Of a stretch of 64,000 nt of DNA, positions 34,887 through 43,764 are shown one piece after another. The DNA is taken from positions 248,001 to 312,000 of the forward strand of contig NZ_JAKNTW010000018.1 in NCBI RefSeq assembly GCF_022213955.1, given 5' to 3'. A program made the translations under genes and the position numbers. Position 1 is the stretch's first letter. Every line of letters begins with the position of its first letter. The DNA comes from Dolomitihabitans soli. Its GTDB lineage: Bacteria > Actinomycetota > Actinomycetes > Streptosporangiales > Streptosporangiaceae. A model generated the notes under the pieces. It saw nothing but the letters and a program-made list of their open reading frames with translations, made no database searches and was not told the origin of the DNA.

Positions 34887-37675
34887 GATTCGGGGTGCTC
34901 GGGCATCTGGAGGTGGTGGACGGGGAGCGGACGCTGACTCCCGGGCCCGCCAAGCACCGCGTGCTGCTGGCCGCGCTGCTGCTCGACGCCGGGCAGGTCG
35001 TGCCGGTCGACCGGCTGGTGGCGGCCGTCTGGGGGGCGGGGCCGCCGCCGTCGGCCGAGCCGGTGCTGCGGGTCTACGTGAGCGCGCTGCGCAAGAGCCT
35101 GGGCGCCGGGTTCATCTCGACGATGGCCGGCGGCTACCGGGCAGACGTGGGGCGGGACGCGATCGACGTCTTCCGGTTCCAGGAGCTGGTCGCCGCCGCA
35201 GGCCGTACGCGGGACGCCGGGGATCTCGCGGGCGCGTCGGACGTGCTGCGCGAGGCGCTGGCGTTGTGGCGGGGCGAGGCGCTGGCCGACGTCGAGTCCG
35301 ACGAGCTGCGCCGGGTGCACGTGCCGGCGCTGGAGGAGCTGCGCCTGACCGCCACCGAGGAGCGGATCGACCTCGACCTGGCCCTCGGCCGCCATCGCGA
35401 CGTCGTCGGCGAGCTGCGCCGGCTCGTCGCGTCCTATCCGCTGCGGGAGCGGCCGCGCGCCCGGCTCATGCTCGCGCTCGACGGGTCCGGCAGGCGATCG
35501 GAGGCGCTGGAGGCGTACCGGGAGGCCCGGGCCGTACTGGTCGGGGAGCTGGGCATCGAGCCGGGGCCGGAGCTGCGCGCCGCCCACGAGGCGGTGCTCG
35601 CCGCTCCCAAGGGGGACCCCGAGCCGGTCTCCGTCCGGCGCTCGGTCCCCCCGGCGGAGACCCCCTCCGACCTGCCCGACTTCACCGGAAGACAGGAGGC
35701 TCTCGGCTGGCTGGCGCGGCAGGGACCCGGATGCGTCGTGGTGTACGGCGCGGCCGGGGTCGGCAAGACCGCGCTCGCCGTGCACGCGGCCGCCACGCTC
35801 GCGGACCGCTACCCCGGCGGGCGGCTGCACGCGGCGCTGCGCGACGCCGACGGCACCCCGATCGACCCGGCGACCGTCCTTGAGCACTTCCTCAGGTCGC
35901 TCGGCTGCCCCGACGCCGAGATCCCCGCCGGACCGCAGGAGCGGGTGCGGCTCTACCGCACCCTGGCGGCGGGCAGGCGGCTGCTGGTGGTGCTGGACGA
36001 CGCCGCGGAGGAGGCCCAGGTGCGGCCGCTGCTGCCTGCCGCGTCCGGCTGCCTCGCCCTGGTCACCAGCAGGTCCCCGCTGACCGGTCTGGAGGCCGCG
36101 CGCGCCTACGAGCTGGGGGTGCTCAGCGAGGATGAGGCCCTCACGCTGCTGGCCCGCGTCGCCGGCCGGGAGCGGGTGACGGCCGAGCCGGAGGCGGCCG
36201 GGCGGATGGTGGCGTTGTGCGACCGGCTGCCGCTCGCGGTGCGGATCGCCGGGGCCCGGCTGGCTCGCCGTACCGGGTGGACGCTCGGGCACCTGGTGGG
36301 GCGCCTGGCCGACGAGCGGCGCAGGCTCGACGAGCTGAGCGCGGGCGATCTGGCGGTGCGCGGCAGCCTGGAGTTCGGCTACCGGGGGCTGTCCGCGGCC
36401 GAGGCGCGGCTGTTCCGGCTGCTCGGGCTCCTCTCCGCGCCGCACTTCGCCGCGTGGGTCGCCGGGCCGCTGCTGGGCGTGCCCGACGACGCGGGCGAGC
36501 GGCTGGTGGAGCAGCTCGTGGAGTCGGGGCTGCTGCAGCCGATCGGCCTGGACGCCGCGGGCCGGGAACGCCACCGGTTCCACGACCTGACCAGGCTCTA
36601 CGCCCGCGAGTTGTGCGCCGCGGAGCGGATGACCGCGCTGCCGGCCGCCTTCGGCGACCGGCTGCTGACGCTGAGCCGCTCGGCCCGCGCGCTGCTCACC
36701 CCCGCCGACCCGGGCTCCGGCGAGACGATCATGCGGACCGGCGAGGAGGACCTGCCCGGCGGCACCCGTGAGATCAGGGAGTCGGGCGACTGGCTCGGCG
36801 CGGAACGCGACTTCCTGGTCTGCTCGGTCACCGACCTGGCCCGGTACGGCAGGCCGGAGCAGAGTTGGCGGCTGGCCTTCTACCTGGCGGAGTTCTTCGA
36901 GGCCAGAGCGCACCACGACGACTGGATCCGGACCCACTCCGTGGCCCTTGAGGCGGCACGGGCCGCCGGCAGCCCCCGGGGCGAGGGGTTGCTGCTGCGC
37001 GGCCTGGCCGACGTCCAGCGGTTGGCCGGGCGGACCCGCGAGGCCGAGCGGGCGCTCACGTCCAGCCTGGAGCTGCTGCGCGGGGACGGCGTCCAGGAGG
37101 CGCAGCTCCGCAGGCGGCTCGGCCTGGTGCGGCTGGCGCAGGGGCGGCTCCCCGAGGCGGCCGGGCTGCTCGCCTCGGCGCTCGCCGTCTTCGAGGGCGG
37201 CGACCCGCGCGGCGTCGCCGACACGCTGCGCGACCTCGGTGTGGTGCGGCTGCGGATGGGCGACCCGGGCTCTGCCGTACCCGTGCTGGAACGCTCGGCC
37301 GCCACCTGCCGCGACCTCGCCGACCCGCGCGGCGAGGCGGCCGCCCTGCGCGAACTCGCCGCCGCGTGCCTCGCGGCCCGGCAGGCGGAGCGGGCGGCGG
37401 CGCACGCCGAGCACGCGACGGGGATCAGCCGGAGGCTCCGCGACCCGCTGGCGACGGCTCGCGGCCTGTACGTCTCGGCCCAGATCGCGCAGGCGCTGGG
37501 GCGGTCCGGCGTCGCCTCGTCGGCGGCCGTCGAGGCGGCGGGACTGTTCGAGGAGTACGGCAGGCAGCAGGAGGCCGCGGCGGCGCTCGCCCTGGTCGGG
37601 ACCACTATGCAGATCCTGAATGTGCCCCCGGTACCTTCGGGGCGACACATCGACGAGCAAGAGGACTCCCCCTGA
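34883..37675 (+). CDS. AfsR/SARP-family transcriptional regulator with NB-ARC and TPR domains
   Basis: 930-residue cytoplasmic regulator. Residues 1-90: OmpR-type winged helix (MRFGVLGHLEVVDGERTLTPGPAKHRVLLAALLL, AVWGAGPPPSAEPVLRVYVSALRKSL). About 95-240: bacterial transcriptional activation domain (VFRFQELVAAAGRTRDAGDL to ELGIEPGPELRAAHEAVLA). About 280-560: NB-ARC STAND ATPase with P-loop VVYGAAGVGKTALAVHAA (about 288) and LLVVLDDAAEEAQVRPLLP (Walker B). From about 640: TPR repeats. Same order as S. coelicolor AfsR (993 residues). SARPs activate secondary metabolite and differentiation genes. Coupled to the kinase upstream and sharing a TGATG junction with the lipoprotein gene downstream, so four genes appear to be one operon. 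Its target genes are not evident here. Confidence 0.94.
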   Translation: MRFGVLGHLEVVDGERTLTPGPAKHRVLLAALLLDAGQVVPVDRLVAAVWGAGPPPSAEPVLRVYVSALRKSLGAGFISTMAGGYRADVGRDAIDVFRFQELVAAAGRTRDAGDLAGASDVLREALALWRGEALADVESDELRRVHVPALEELRLTATEERIDLDLALGRHRDVVGELRRLVASYPLRERPRARLMLALDGSGRRSEALEAYREARAVLVGELGIEPGPELRAAHEAVLAAPKGDPEPVSVRRSVPPAETPSDLPDFTGRQEALGWLARQGPGCVVVYGAAGVGKTALAVHAAATLADRYPGGRLHAALRDADGTPIDPATVLEHFLRSLGCPDAEIPAGPQERVRLYRTLAAGRRLLVVLDDAAEEAQVRPLLPAASGCLALVTSRSPLTGLEAARAYELGVLSEDEALTLLARVAGRERVTAEPEAAGRMVALCDRLPLAVRIAGARLARRTGWTLGHLVGRLADERRRLDELSAGDLAVRGSLEFGYRGLSAAEARLFRLLGLLSAPHFAAWVAGPLLGVPDDAGERLVEQLVESGLLQPIGLDAAGRERHRFHDLTRLYARELCAAERMTALPAAFGDRLLTLSRSARALLTPADPGSGETIMRTGEEDLPGGTREIRESGDWLGAERDFLVCSVTDLARYGRPEQSWRLAFYLAEFFEARAHHDDWIRTHSVALEAARAAGSPRGEGLLLRGLADVQRLAGRTREAERALTSSLELLRGDGVQEAQLRRRLGLVRLAQGRLPEAAGLLASALAVFEGGDPRGVADTLRDLGVVRLRMGDPGSAVPVLERSAATCRDLADPRGEAAALRELAAACLAARQAERAAAHAEHATGISRRLRDPLATARGLYVSAQIAQALGRSGVASSAAVEAAGLFEEYGRQQEAAAALALVGTTMQILNVPPVPSGRHIDEQEDSP

Positions 37676-38298
37676 TGAGAAGGAAAATCACGGCTCTGGC
37701 CGGTGTGCCGGTGCTCGCACTCGCGCTGACCGCGTGCGGCGCGCTGGGCATGCCCGGAGGCGGCGAGGAGCGCCAGACGTCCGCACAGGCGCAGGCGCCT
37801 TCCCAGGCCCCGTCCCAGGCGCCCGCGTCGGACACGAACCAGGCTCCCAGTTCGGCGCCCGCCTCGCCCGCGCCGCCGCAGCCCGCTCAGGCCATCGCGA
37901 ACAAGCAGTTCGACTTCGAGGGCCGCAAGATCGACGTGGCCGTCACGGAGCTGAGGCGCGAGGGCAAACTGGCCACCGTCCACTTCACCATGGGTGTCGC
38001 CAAGGGTGAGAGGTGGCAGATCGCCTACGCCCTGAGAGCCGAGGGCAAGACGGTGTTCAACGTCAGCGGTGTCAGCCTGATCGACACGGCCAACGCCAAG
38101 CGTTACCGGACGGCCTTCAGCGGCGCCACCGCCGACAGCGAGGGCGACTGCGTCTGCTCGTCGGTCCAGGGCATCTTCCTCAGTGAGGGCGAGAGCCACT
38201 CGTTCTACGCCTCCTTCGCGGCTCCCCCGCCGGACGTCACGAAGATCAATGTGGAGATCCCGCGGTTCGGAGTGTTCAGCGATGTCCCGCTCTCCTGA
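37675..38298 (+). CDS. Lipoprotein following kinase-SARP pair
   Basis: 207-residue lipoprotein. Signal MRRKITALAGVPVLALALTAC with lipobox LTAC ends at Cys21; a 40-residue Ala/Pro/Gln/Ser-rich linker follows, including two APSQ repeats. The mature domain (ANKQFDFEGRKIDVAVTELRREGKLATVHFTMGVAKGERWQ to VNVEIPRFGVFSDVPLS) is beta-rich, with a Cys-Val-Cys spot in EGDCVCSSVQG that may form a disulfide. Function unknown; DUF4352-like immunoglobulin-type folds are the nearest pattern. Its ATG shares one base with the SARP stop, and its end overlaps the OmpA-like gene by 17 nt, so it may be an envelope component of the signalling operon. Confidence 0.82.
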   Translation: MRRKITALAGVPVLALALTACGALGMPGGGEERQTSAQAQAPSQAPSQAPASDTNQAPSSAPASPAPPQPAQAIANKQFDFEGRKIDVAVTELRREGKLATVHFTMGVAKGERWQIAYALRAEGKTVFNVSGVSLIDTANAKRYRTAFSGATADSEGDCVCSSVQGIFLSEGESHSFYASFAAPPPDVTKINVEIPRFGVFSDVPLS

Positions 38299-38911
38299 CC
38301 GCCTGCCGCCCCGGGCGACCGCCCGGCCGCCGGGACACCGCGCCGCGCGCGGCCTGGCGCTGGCGCTCGCCGTGGGCGTGTCCGTGGGGCTCGCCCCGCC
38401 CGCGTGGGCCGATCCGACGCCCGCTCCGCCGCCGCCCGGTGACGCGGTGGGGGTCGTGGAGGACATCATCGGGCGCGTCGAGGACGTCTCGCTCACCGTG
38501 GAGTCGCTCGACTCCTCGGAGAGCGAGACGCGCGACGACCAGACCGTCACCGTCACGCTGACCAGCGACGTCCTGTTCGCGCTGGACAAGGCCGACGTCA
38601 CGGCCAAGGCGAGAGCCCGGCTGGCGACCGTCGCGAAGAAGATCGAGACCGACTCGGCGGGCGGGGTCGTCAAGATCGCCGGCCACACCGACGACCAGGG
38701 CGAGGACGCCTACAACGTCCGGTTGTCCCAGCGCCGCGCCGACGCCGTCCGCGATGCGCTGGCCAAGTCGCTGGCCGGGCAGGGCGTCACCTTCCAGGCC
38801 ACCGGACACGGCGAGGGCGACCCCCGGGTGCCGAACCTCGTCGGCGACAAGCCCAGCGAGAAGAACCGGGCCCTCAACCGCCGCGTCGAGATCGTCTACA
38901 ACGTGAGCTGA
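38282..38911 (+). CDS. OmpA-like peptidoglycan-associated exported protein
   Basis: 209-residue exported protein. A twin-Arg-poor but clear signal region (HRAARGLALALAVGVSVGLAPPAWADP) ends near residue 45. The C-terminal OmpA/MotB domain runs about 85-209: LTSDVLFALDKADVTAKARARLATVAKKIETD, VKIAGHTDDQGEDAYNVRLSQRRADAVRDALAKSL and NRALNRRVEIVYNVS, with the Asp and Arg of the NxxLSxxRA element that bind diaminopimelate in peptidoglycan. In Gram-positive bacteria such proteins tether to the wall. It is translationally coupled to the lipoprotein gene upstream (17-nt overlap), suggesting the two work together outside the membrane. Confidence 0.88.
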   Translation: MSRSPDRLPPRATARPPGHRAARGLALALAVGVSVGLAPPAWADPTPAPPPPGDAVGVVEDIIGRVEDVSLTVESLDSSESETRDDQTVTVTLTSDVLFALDKADVTAKARARLATVAKKIETDSAGGVVKIAGHTDDQGEDAYNVRLSQRRADAVRDALAKSLAGQGVTFQATGHGEGDPRVPNLVGDKPSEKNRALNRRVEIVYNVS

Positions 38912-38931
38912 CGCCTTCGACGGCTCCCGCC

Positions 38932-40044
38932 CTACAGGTACAGGCCGGTCTTCTCCTCCGGCCTCGACAGGGCCGACGTGCCACCCGAGCGCAGGGAGTA
39001 CAGCTCGGCCAGCGTGGCGCCCGCCGGGCCGATGCCCTCGCCGGTGCCGAGCCAGGCGGCCGCCTCCTCGTGGGGCAGCGGCCCGACCTCGATCTGGGTG
39101 AGGCAACGGCCGGGCCGTACGACGGCCGGGTGCAGGCGGGCCAGGTCCTCGTTGGTGGTGATCGCCACCAGCACGTCGCGGCCCTGGCCGAGCAGGCCGT
39201 CGGTCAGGTTGAGCAGCCGCGACAGGCCCTGGCCGGTGATCTCCTTGGCCCCCGCCCTGATCAGCTCGTCGCAGTCTTCCAGGACCAGCAGCCGCCAGCG
39301 TCGCTTCTGCCCGTCGTCATCGTCGTCGAAGCCGACCGCCACCTCCATGAGGTAACCGGGATCGTTGAACAGGCACTCGGGATCGAGCACGCAGTCGACC
39401 TGGCACCAGTCACGCCACTCGTTGGCGAGGCTGCGCAGCAACGTGGTCTTGCCGGTGCCCGGTTCGCCGTGCAGCAGGATCAGGCGGCCGTTGACGGATG
39501 CCGGGGTCACCCCCATCAGGCGCTCCAGCGCGCCACCCGCCGACTTGGCGTAGTTGCCCGCGATCTCGGGCCAGCGCACCGCGCTGATCGGCTTCTCCGA
39601 GCGGCGGCTGCCGTGCGCCGTACGCCACCAGAAGCCCATCTCGACGTGATCGTTCGCGGGCGGCGGCTCCACCGCGTCGCCGGTCGACTCGGCCAGCACG
39701 CTCCTGGCCAGCTCCTCGCTGACCGCGGTGACGCACAGGGTGGCGGCGCGGTTCTTGTACCTGACCACGCGCATGGTCCAGCCCTCGCCGCACACCAGGC
39801 GCGAGTCGCGCCCGTCCTCCTCCTGCGCCACCCGGACCACCCGCCCGCCCTGGGGCAGCAGCGTCGCCTCGGGACGCACCCGCTCCAGGTTCGCCGTACG
39901 GGACCAGGGCTGCGCGCCGGTGGCGAACGGGGACAACGCGAGCGCGTCGATGACGTCGACCGGCGTGTCACCGTCGTCGAGCCAGATATTCATCGGTAGT
40001 TCCGCCATCTCAGGCCTGAAACTTACCTCCTTGACCACGGACAT
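38932..40044 (-). CDS. AAA family ATPase (DUF5925-type)
   Basis: 370-residue cytoplasmic AAA ATPase. The N-terminal about 180 residues form a domain known from actinobacteria (MNIWLDDGDTPVDVIDALALSPFATGAQPW, later MRVVRYKNRAATLCVTAV). The AAA core follows: Walker A LILLHGEPGTGKTTLLRSL (about 190), Walker B RLLVLEDCDELIRAG (about 255), and the sensor and Arg-finger region LVAITTNEDLARLHPAVVRPGRC. Such single-AAA proteins remodel protein partners; none is adjacent. It converges on the OmpA-like gene 20 nt away. Start may also be MAELPMNIW 36 nt in; the longer form keeps a GGAGG nearby. Confidence 0.85.
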   Translation of the reverse strand: MSVVKEVSFRPEMAELPMNIWLDDGDTPVDVIDALALSPFATGAQPWSRTANLERVRPEATLLPQGGRVVRVAQEEDGRDSRLVCGEGWTMRVVRYKNRAATLCVTAVSEELARSVLAESTGDAVEPPPANDHVEMGFWWRTAHGSRRSEKPISAVRWPEIAGNYAKSAGGALERLMGVTPASVNGRLILLHGEPGTGKTTLLRSLANEWRDWCQVDCVLDPECLFNDPGYLMEVAVGFDDDDDGQKRRWRLLVLEDCDELIRAGAKEITGQGLSRLLNLTDGLLGQGRDVLVAITTNEDLARLHPAVVRPGRCLTQIEVGPLPHEEAAAWLGTGEGIGPAGATLAELYSLRSGGTSALSRPEEKTGLYL

Positions 40045-40366
40045 GGGAGCAATGATCCGCTTTCCACCCCGGCGCGTCTAAGGGTTTTCGGTTTCACCGC
40101 CGGCTCAGGTCCCCTCTGCAGTCGGTGTTCAGCCCGAGGCCGTCCACCCGGTGGCAGCCGAGCTTGTCACCCGTGACCGTGAGTACGAGCGTGCCGGGCA
40201 GGAGGCGAGGGGGAAGCCGTGCACGCTACGTCACCGATGTGTGGGATGTCCGTGGCGTAGGCGTGCCCGAAGTGGGTAGAGCGCGGCGAGTTGGCGAAAT
40301 CATCGATGAATCATCGCCGAACACGTTACTCTCAGTTGTCCCCCCGTTGCGTTCGCAGGAGACTCC

Positions 40367-41152
40367 GTGGCCATCGACCTTGTCACCCGTAAAGAGTGGG
40401 GCGCTCACGCGCCGCGCGGCTCGTACTCCTCGCTCAGTTCCACCAAGGGCGTGAAAGTTCACTACACCGGAGGCCGAGTCGATCCGCAGATCGCCGACGA
40501 TCACGACAAATGCGTCGCCATGGTGCGCTCCATCCAGGGTCACCACATGGATGGCAACGGCTGGATGGACATCGGCTACTCCATGGTGGCGTGTCCGCAT
40601 CAGAAGGTGTTCGAGGGGCGGGGGCCGAAGCGTCTGCCTGCGGCCAACGGCGCGGGGCTGAACTCCGAGCACTACGCGGTGCTGGGGCTGGTGGGCACGT
40701 CCGGGCTGGTCACGCCCCCTGACGACATGCTGCACGGCATCCTCGACGCGATCGACTACCTTCGCGCCAAGGGCGGCGCGGGCAAGGAGATCAAGGGGCA
40801 CCGCGACGGATACGCCACGACCTGCCCCGGGGAGAAGCTGTACGCGTGGGTGAAGAAGGGCGCGCCCCGGCCCGGCGGCCAGGAGCCGACCGACCCCGAC
40901 CCGACCCCGCCCGGGAACGCTCCAGAGTGGCCGGGCCGCGAGTTGAAATACCCCCCGGTGATGCGCGGCGACGACGTGCGCACCTGGCAGGCCCGGATGC
41001 GCAAGCGCGGCTGGAGCCTCGACGCCGACGGCGCGTACGGCGCGCGCTCGCGTGAAGTGTGCAAGTCCTTCCAGCAGGAGAAGGATCTGCCGGACACCGG
41101 CGTCGTGGACGAGGCCACCTGGGTCGCCACCTGGGAGAAGCCGGTCACGTAA
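40367..41152 (+). CDS. Endolysin-like N-acetylmuramoyl-L-alanine amidase with wall-binding domain
   Basis: 261-residue peptidoglycan amidase. Residues about 1-160 are a PGRP/amidase_2-type zinc domain: VTRKEWGAHAP, KVHYTGG (zinc His), WMDIGYSMVACP and IKGHRDGYATTCPGEKLY (zinc His and Cys). A Pro-rich linker leads to a PG_binding_1 domain, PVMRGDDVRTWQARMRKRGWSLDADGAYGARSREVCKSFQQEKDL. There is no signal peptide, the layout of phage endolysins, yet no phage genes surround it. GTG at 40367 with AGGAG upstream. The gap upstream (40045-40366) holds a possible decayed 3' gene end, minus strand, but no intact gene. Confidence 0.9.
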   Translation: MAIDLVTRKEWGAHAPRGSYSSLSSTKGVKVHYTGGRVDPQIADDHDKCVAMVRSIQGHHMDGNGWMDIGYSMVACPHQKVFEGRGPKRLPAANGAGLNSEHYAVLGLVGTSGLVTPPDDMLHGILDAIDYLRAKGGAGKEIKGHRDGYATTCPGEKLYAWVKKGAPRPGGQEPTDPDPTPPGNAPEWPGRELKYPPVMRGDDVRTWQARMRKRGWSLDADGAYGARSREVCKSFQQEKDLPDTGVVDEATWVATWEKPVT

Positions 41153-41184
41153 GATGTCGTCGCCCGAGGGGTGGAGGGGCGACC

Positions 41185-42429
41185 ATGAGCGGGGACGACA
41201 CGGCCGTGGAGGAGTTGCTGCGCGAGCTGGCGCCGCAGGTCCTCGGCGCTCTCGTGCGGCGGTACGGGCACTTCGACGCCGCCGAGGACGCGGTGCAGGA
41301 GGCGTTGCTCGCCGCCGCCGTGCAGTGGCCGAAGGAGGGCCGGCCGGACCACCCCCGCGCCTGGCTGATCACGGTCGCGTCCCGCCGGCTGACCGACCAG
41401 TTCCGCAGCGAGGAGGCCCGGCAGCGCAGGGAGACGACCGCCGCCGCGATGGCGCCGCCGGAGGACCTGACCGCACCGCCCGCCGACGAGCAGGCCCCCG
41501 CCGAGGACGACACGCTGACCCTGCTGTTCCTGTGCTGCCACCCGGCCCTCACACCGTCGTCCCAGGTCGCGCTCACCCTGCGCGCCGTCGGCGGCCTGAA
41601 CACCGCGCAGATCGCCCGCGCGTTCCTGGTTCCCGAGGCGACCATGGGCCAGCGCATCAGCCGGGCCAAGCAGCGCGTCAAGTCCAGCGGCATCCCCTTC
41701 GCCCTGCCGCCCAAGGGTGAGCGGGCCGATCGGATCAGCGCGATCCTGCACGTGCTCTACCTGATCTTCAACGAGGGCTACACCACGACCTCGGGCCCCG
41801 ACCTCCAGCGCACCGAGCTGACCGCCGAGGCCATCCGGCTCACCCGGTCGGTCCACCGCCTGCTGCCCGCCGACGGCGAGGTGGCCGGGCTCCTCGCCCT
41901 GATGCTGCTCACCGACGCCCGGCGCACCACCCGCAGCGACCCCGACGGCACCCTGATCCCCCTGGCCGACCAGGATCGCAGCCGTTGGGACCAGCAGTCG
42001 ATCAAGGAGGGGGTCGCGCTCGTCACCCACACGCTCGCGCACGCCCCTCTCGGGCCCTACCAGCTCCAGGCGGCGATCGCCGCGGTCCACTCGGAGGCGC
42101 CGCGCGCGCAGGAGACGGACTGGCCGCAGATCCTCGCCCTGTACGAGCTGCTCACCCGCCTCGCCCCCAATCCCATGGTCACGCTCAACCACGCCGTCGC
42201 GCTCGCCATGGTCCACGGCCCGCGAGCCGGCCTCGACCTGCTCCGGGATCTCGACACCGACGAGCGCCTGGCCGGCCACCACCGCCTCGACGCCGTCCGC
42301 GCCCACCTCCTTGAGATGGCGGGCGACGAGGAGGCCGCCCGCGAGAACTACCGCCAGGCCGCCCGCCGTACGACCAGCCTCCCCGAGCAGCGCTACCTGG
42401 AGTCGAAGGCCGCCCACCTGAGCCCCTGA
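41185..42429 (+). CDS. ECF RNA polymerase sigma factor with C-terminal TPR-like extension (COG4941/ECF42-like)
   Basis: 414-residue sigma factor. Region 2: LLRELAPQVLGALVRRYGHFDAAEDAVQEALLAAAVQWP with the DAED-VQEA core. Region 4: LTLRAVGGLNTAQIARAFLVPEATMGQRISRAKQRVK. The long C-terminal extension, about 220 residues (SGIPFALPPKGERADRISAILHVLYLIFNEGYTTTSGPDLQRTELTAEAIRLTR onward), is the helical TPR-like tail of COG4941 sigma factors, thought to replace an anti-sigma factor in control. These sigmas are usually next to a DGPF/YCII protein gene, which is missing here. GGAGGGG lies six bases before the ATG. Neighbours are wall and peptide hydrolases. Confidence 0.92.
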   Translation: MSGDDTAVEELLRELAPQVLGALVRRYGHFDAAEDAVQEALLAAAVQWPKEGRPDHPRAWLITVASRRLTDQFRSEEARQRRETTAAAMAPPEDLTAPPADEQAPAEDDTLTLLFLCCHPALTPSSQVALTLRAVGGLNTAQIARAFLVPEATMGQRISRAKQRVKSSGIPFALPPKGERADRISAILHVLYLIFNEGYTTTSGPDLQRTELTAEAIRLTRSVHRLLPADGEVAGLLALMLLTDARRTTRSDPDGTLIPLADQDRSRWDQQSIKEGVALVTHTLAHAPLGPYQLQAAIAAVHSEAPRAQETDWPQILALYELLTRLAPNPMVTLNHAVALAMVHGPRAGLDLLRDLDTDERLAGHHRLDAVRAHLLEMAGDEEAARENYRQAARRTTSLPEQRYLESKAAHLSP

Positions 42430-42590
42430 CCAGGCCGGGCCGGATACCGGCGGGGCAGGACCTCGTCGGCTGAGCGGGGCCGCGTGAACGTGACGGCGTA
42501 CACGACCGGCCTGCCGTCTCGCGGCAGTCCGGTCCGGCCGTGGGAGCTCGACAGCCACGGCGTGACACTCCGGGCCCACCCCTGCCACCG

Positions 42591-42610
42591 ATACGTAAAC
42601 CTTCCGATGT
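42591..42610 (+). promoter_or_regulatory. 20-bp element shared with the dppA-like promoter, copy 1
   Basis: ATACGTAAACCTTCCGATGT occurs here 32 nt before the likely peptidase start and again, perfectly, at 61892-61911 on the opposite strand in the gap between the peptide-binding lipoprotein and LuxR genes. Flanking bases differ in both directions, so the 20 bases are the conserved unit. See findings. Confidence 0.75.
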
Positions 42611-42642
42611 GCCGCGGAAGGGGCAAAACGACAATCGGCTCC

Positions 42643-43761
42643 GTGGTCACCGTGTTGCCTGCTGATCTGAGCCGCGTCGTGCTGCACCGCTTCACCGCGG
42701 TGCGGCCGGGGGAACGTGGGGTGACCGGCTACCTGGATCCGTTCGGGAACGGGAGCGGCACCTTCTCCTGCGCGCGCTGGGAGTCCGAGGAGCGGGAGAT
42801 CGGGTTCGCGGCGACCGAGCTGGTGCCCTCGTGGGCGGCCGTGACGCCGCCGGGGACCTGGATCGAGGTCGCGCTGTGCGGCCGGACGGAGAGCGGGACG
42901 CTCACCAAGTGGTACATCATGGGGCGCTGGGCGTCGGGCGAGGAGACGATCCATCGGACGTCGCTGCCCGGCCAGGGCGACGACGACGGAGACGTCGCGG
43001 TCGACACGTTCGTCGCGGCGCGGCCGATCGTGGCCTACCGGCTGCGGCTGACCCTGTACGGGGAGGGCGCCCGGGTGATGTCGGCGAGCGTCATGGCCTC
43101 GGCGGTCGCCTCGCAGCCCGGTGTCACCAGAAGCGCGCCCGGTGCGGCGGCCGGGATGGAGCTGGCCGTGCCCCGGCGCTCGCAGAAGACGCACGCCGGG
43201 CACTACCCGCAGTGGGACGGCGGCGGCGCGTCATGGTGCAGCCCGGCGGCGGTGACCATGGTGCTGGAGTTCTGGGACCGCGGCCCGGACCCGGCCGAGC
43301 TGTCATGGGTGGCCCCGGGCGATCCGTGCCCGGCCGTCGACCACGCGGCCAGGAGAATGTACGACCACAGCTACCAGGGCACCGGGAACTGGCCGTTCGG
43401 CGTCGCCTACGCCTGCGTGTACGGCCTGACCGGGGTCGTCACCAGGTTGCGCTCGCTGGCCGAGCTGGAGCGCCTGGTCCAGGCGGGCATCCCGGTGATC
43501 ACCTCCCAGTCCTTCAGGGACCACGAGCTGCCCGGCTCCGGCTACTCCACCAGTGGCCACATCATGGTCGTGATCGGCTTCACCGGCGACGGTGACGTCA
43601 TCGCCAACGATCCCGCCGCGCCGGACGACGAGTCGGTGCGGCGGGTCTATCCTCGGGCCGCGTTCGAGAACGTGTGGCTCCGCGGCTCCAGCAGCGGGGG
43701 GATCGTCTATGTCGTTCACCCGCCGGAGATTTCCCTGCCCCCTTCCGACGGCAACTGGTGA
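42643..43761 (+). CDS. C39-like cysteine peptidase family protein
   Basis: About 372-residue protein of the peptidase C39_2 type. An N-terminal beta-sandwich (LHRFTAVRPGERGVTGYLDPFGNGSGTFSCARWES to YRLRLTLYGEGARVMSASVMASAV) precedes the papain-fold domain with nucleophile GGGASWCSPAAVTMVLEFW, catalytic His in YSTSGHIMVVIGFTG and acid in DGDVIANDPAAP. Relatives in Streptomyces are larger and exported; here no signal peptide is visible in any plausible start. The start is uncertain: GTG 43 and 52 in this stretch (42643, 42652) or ATG 42607 are in frame and none has a clear binding site. The gene is followed at once by the S9 peptidase (stop and GTG adjacent). The shared 20-bp element lies just upstream. 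Confidence 0.83.
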   Translation: MVTVLPADLSRVVLHRFTAVRPGERGVTGYLDPFGNGSGTFSCARWESEEREIGFAATELVPSWAAVTPPGTWIEVALCGRTESGTLTKWYIMGRWASGEETIHRTSLPGQGDDDGDVAVDTFVAARPIVAYRLRLTLYGEGARVMSASVMASAVASQPGVTRSAPGAAAGMELAVPRRSQKTHAGHYPQWDGGGASWCSPAAVTMVLEFWDRGPDPAELSWVAPGDPCPAVDHAARRMYDHSYQGTGNWPFGVAYACVYGLTGVVTRLRSLAELERLVQAGIPVITSQSFRDHELPGSGYSTSGHIMVVIGFTGDGDVIANDPAAPDDESVRRVYPRAAFENVWLRGSSSGGIVYVVHPPEISLPPSDGNW

Positions 43762-43764
43762 GTG

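Noticed and set aside
40094-40225. Minus-strand tail encoding LPGTLVLTVTGDKLGCHR-like sequence before a TGA
   Set aside because: Preceded in frame by a stop with no start codon between; could be a decayed gene end, but too short to call.
40367-41152. Prophage remnant because of the endolysin-like amidase
   Set aside because: No holin, capsid, integrase or attachment site in the surrounding sequence.
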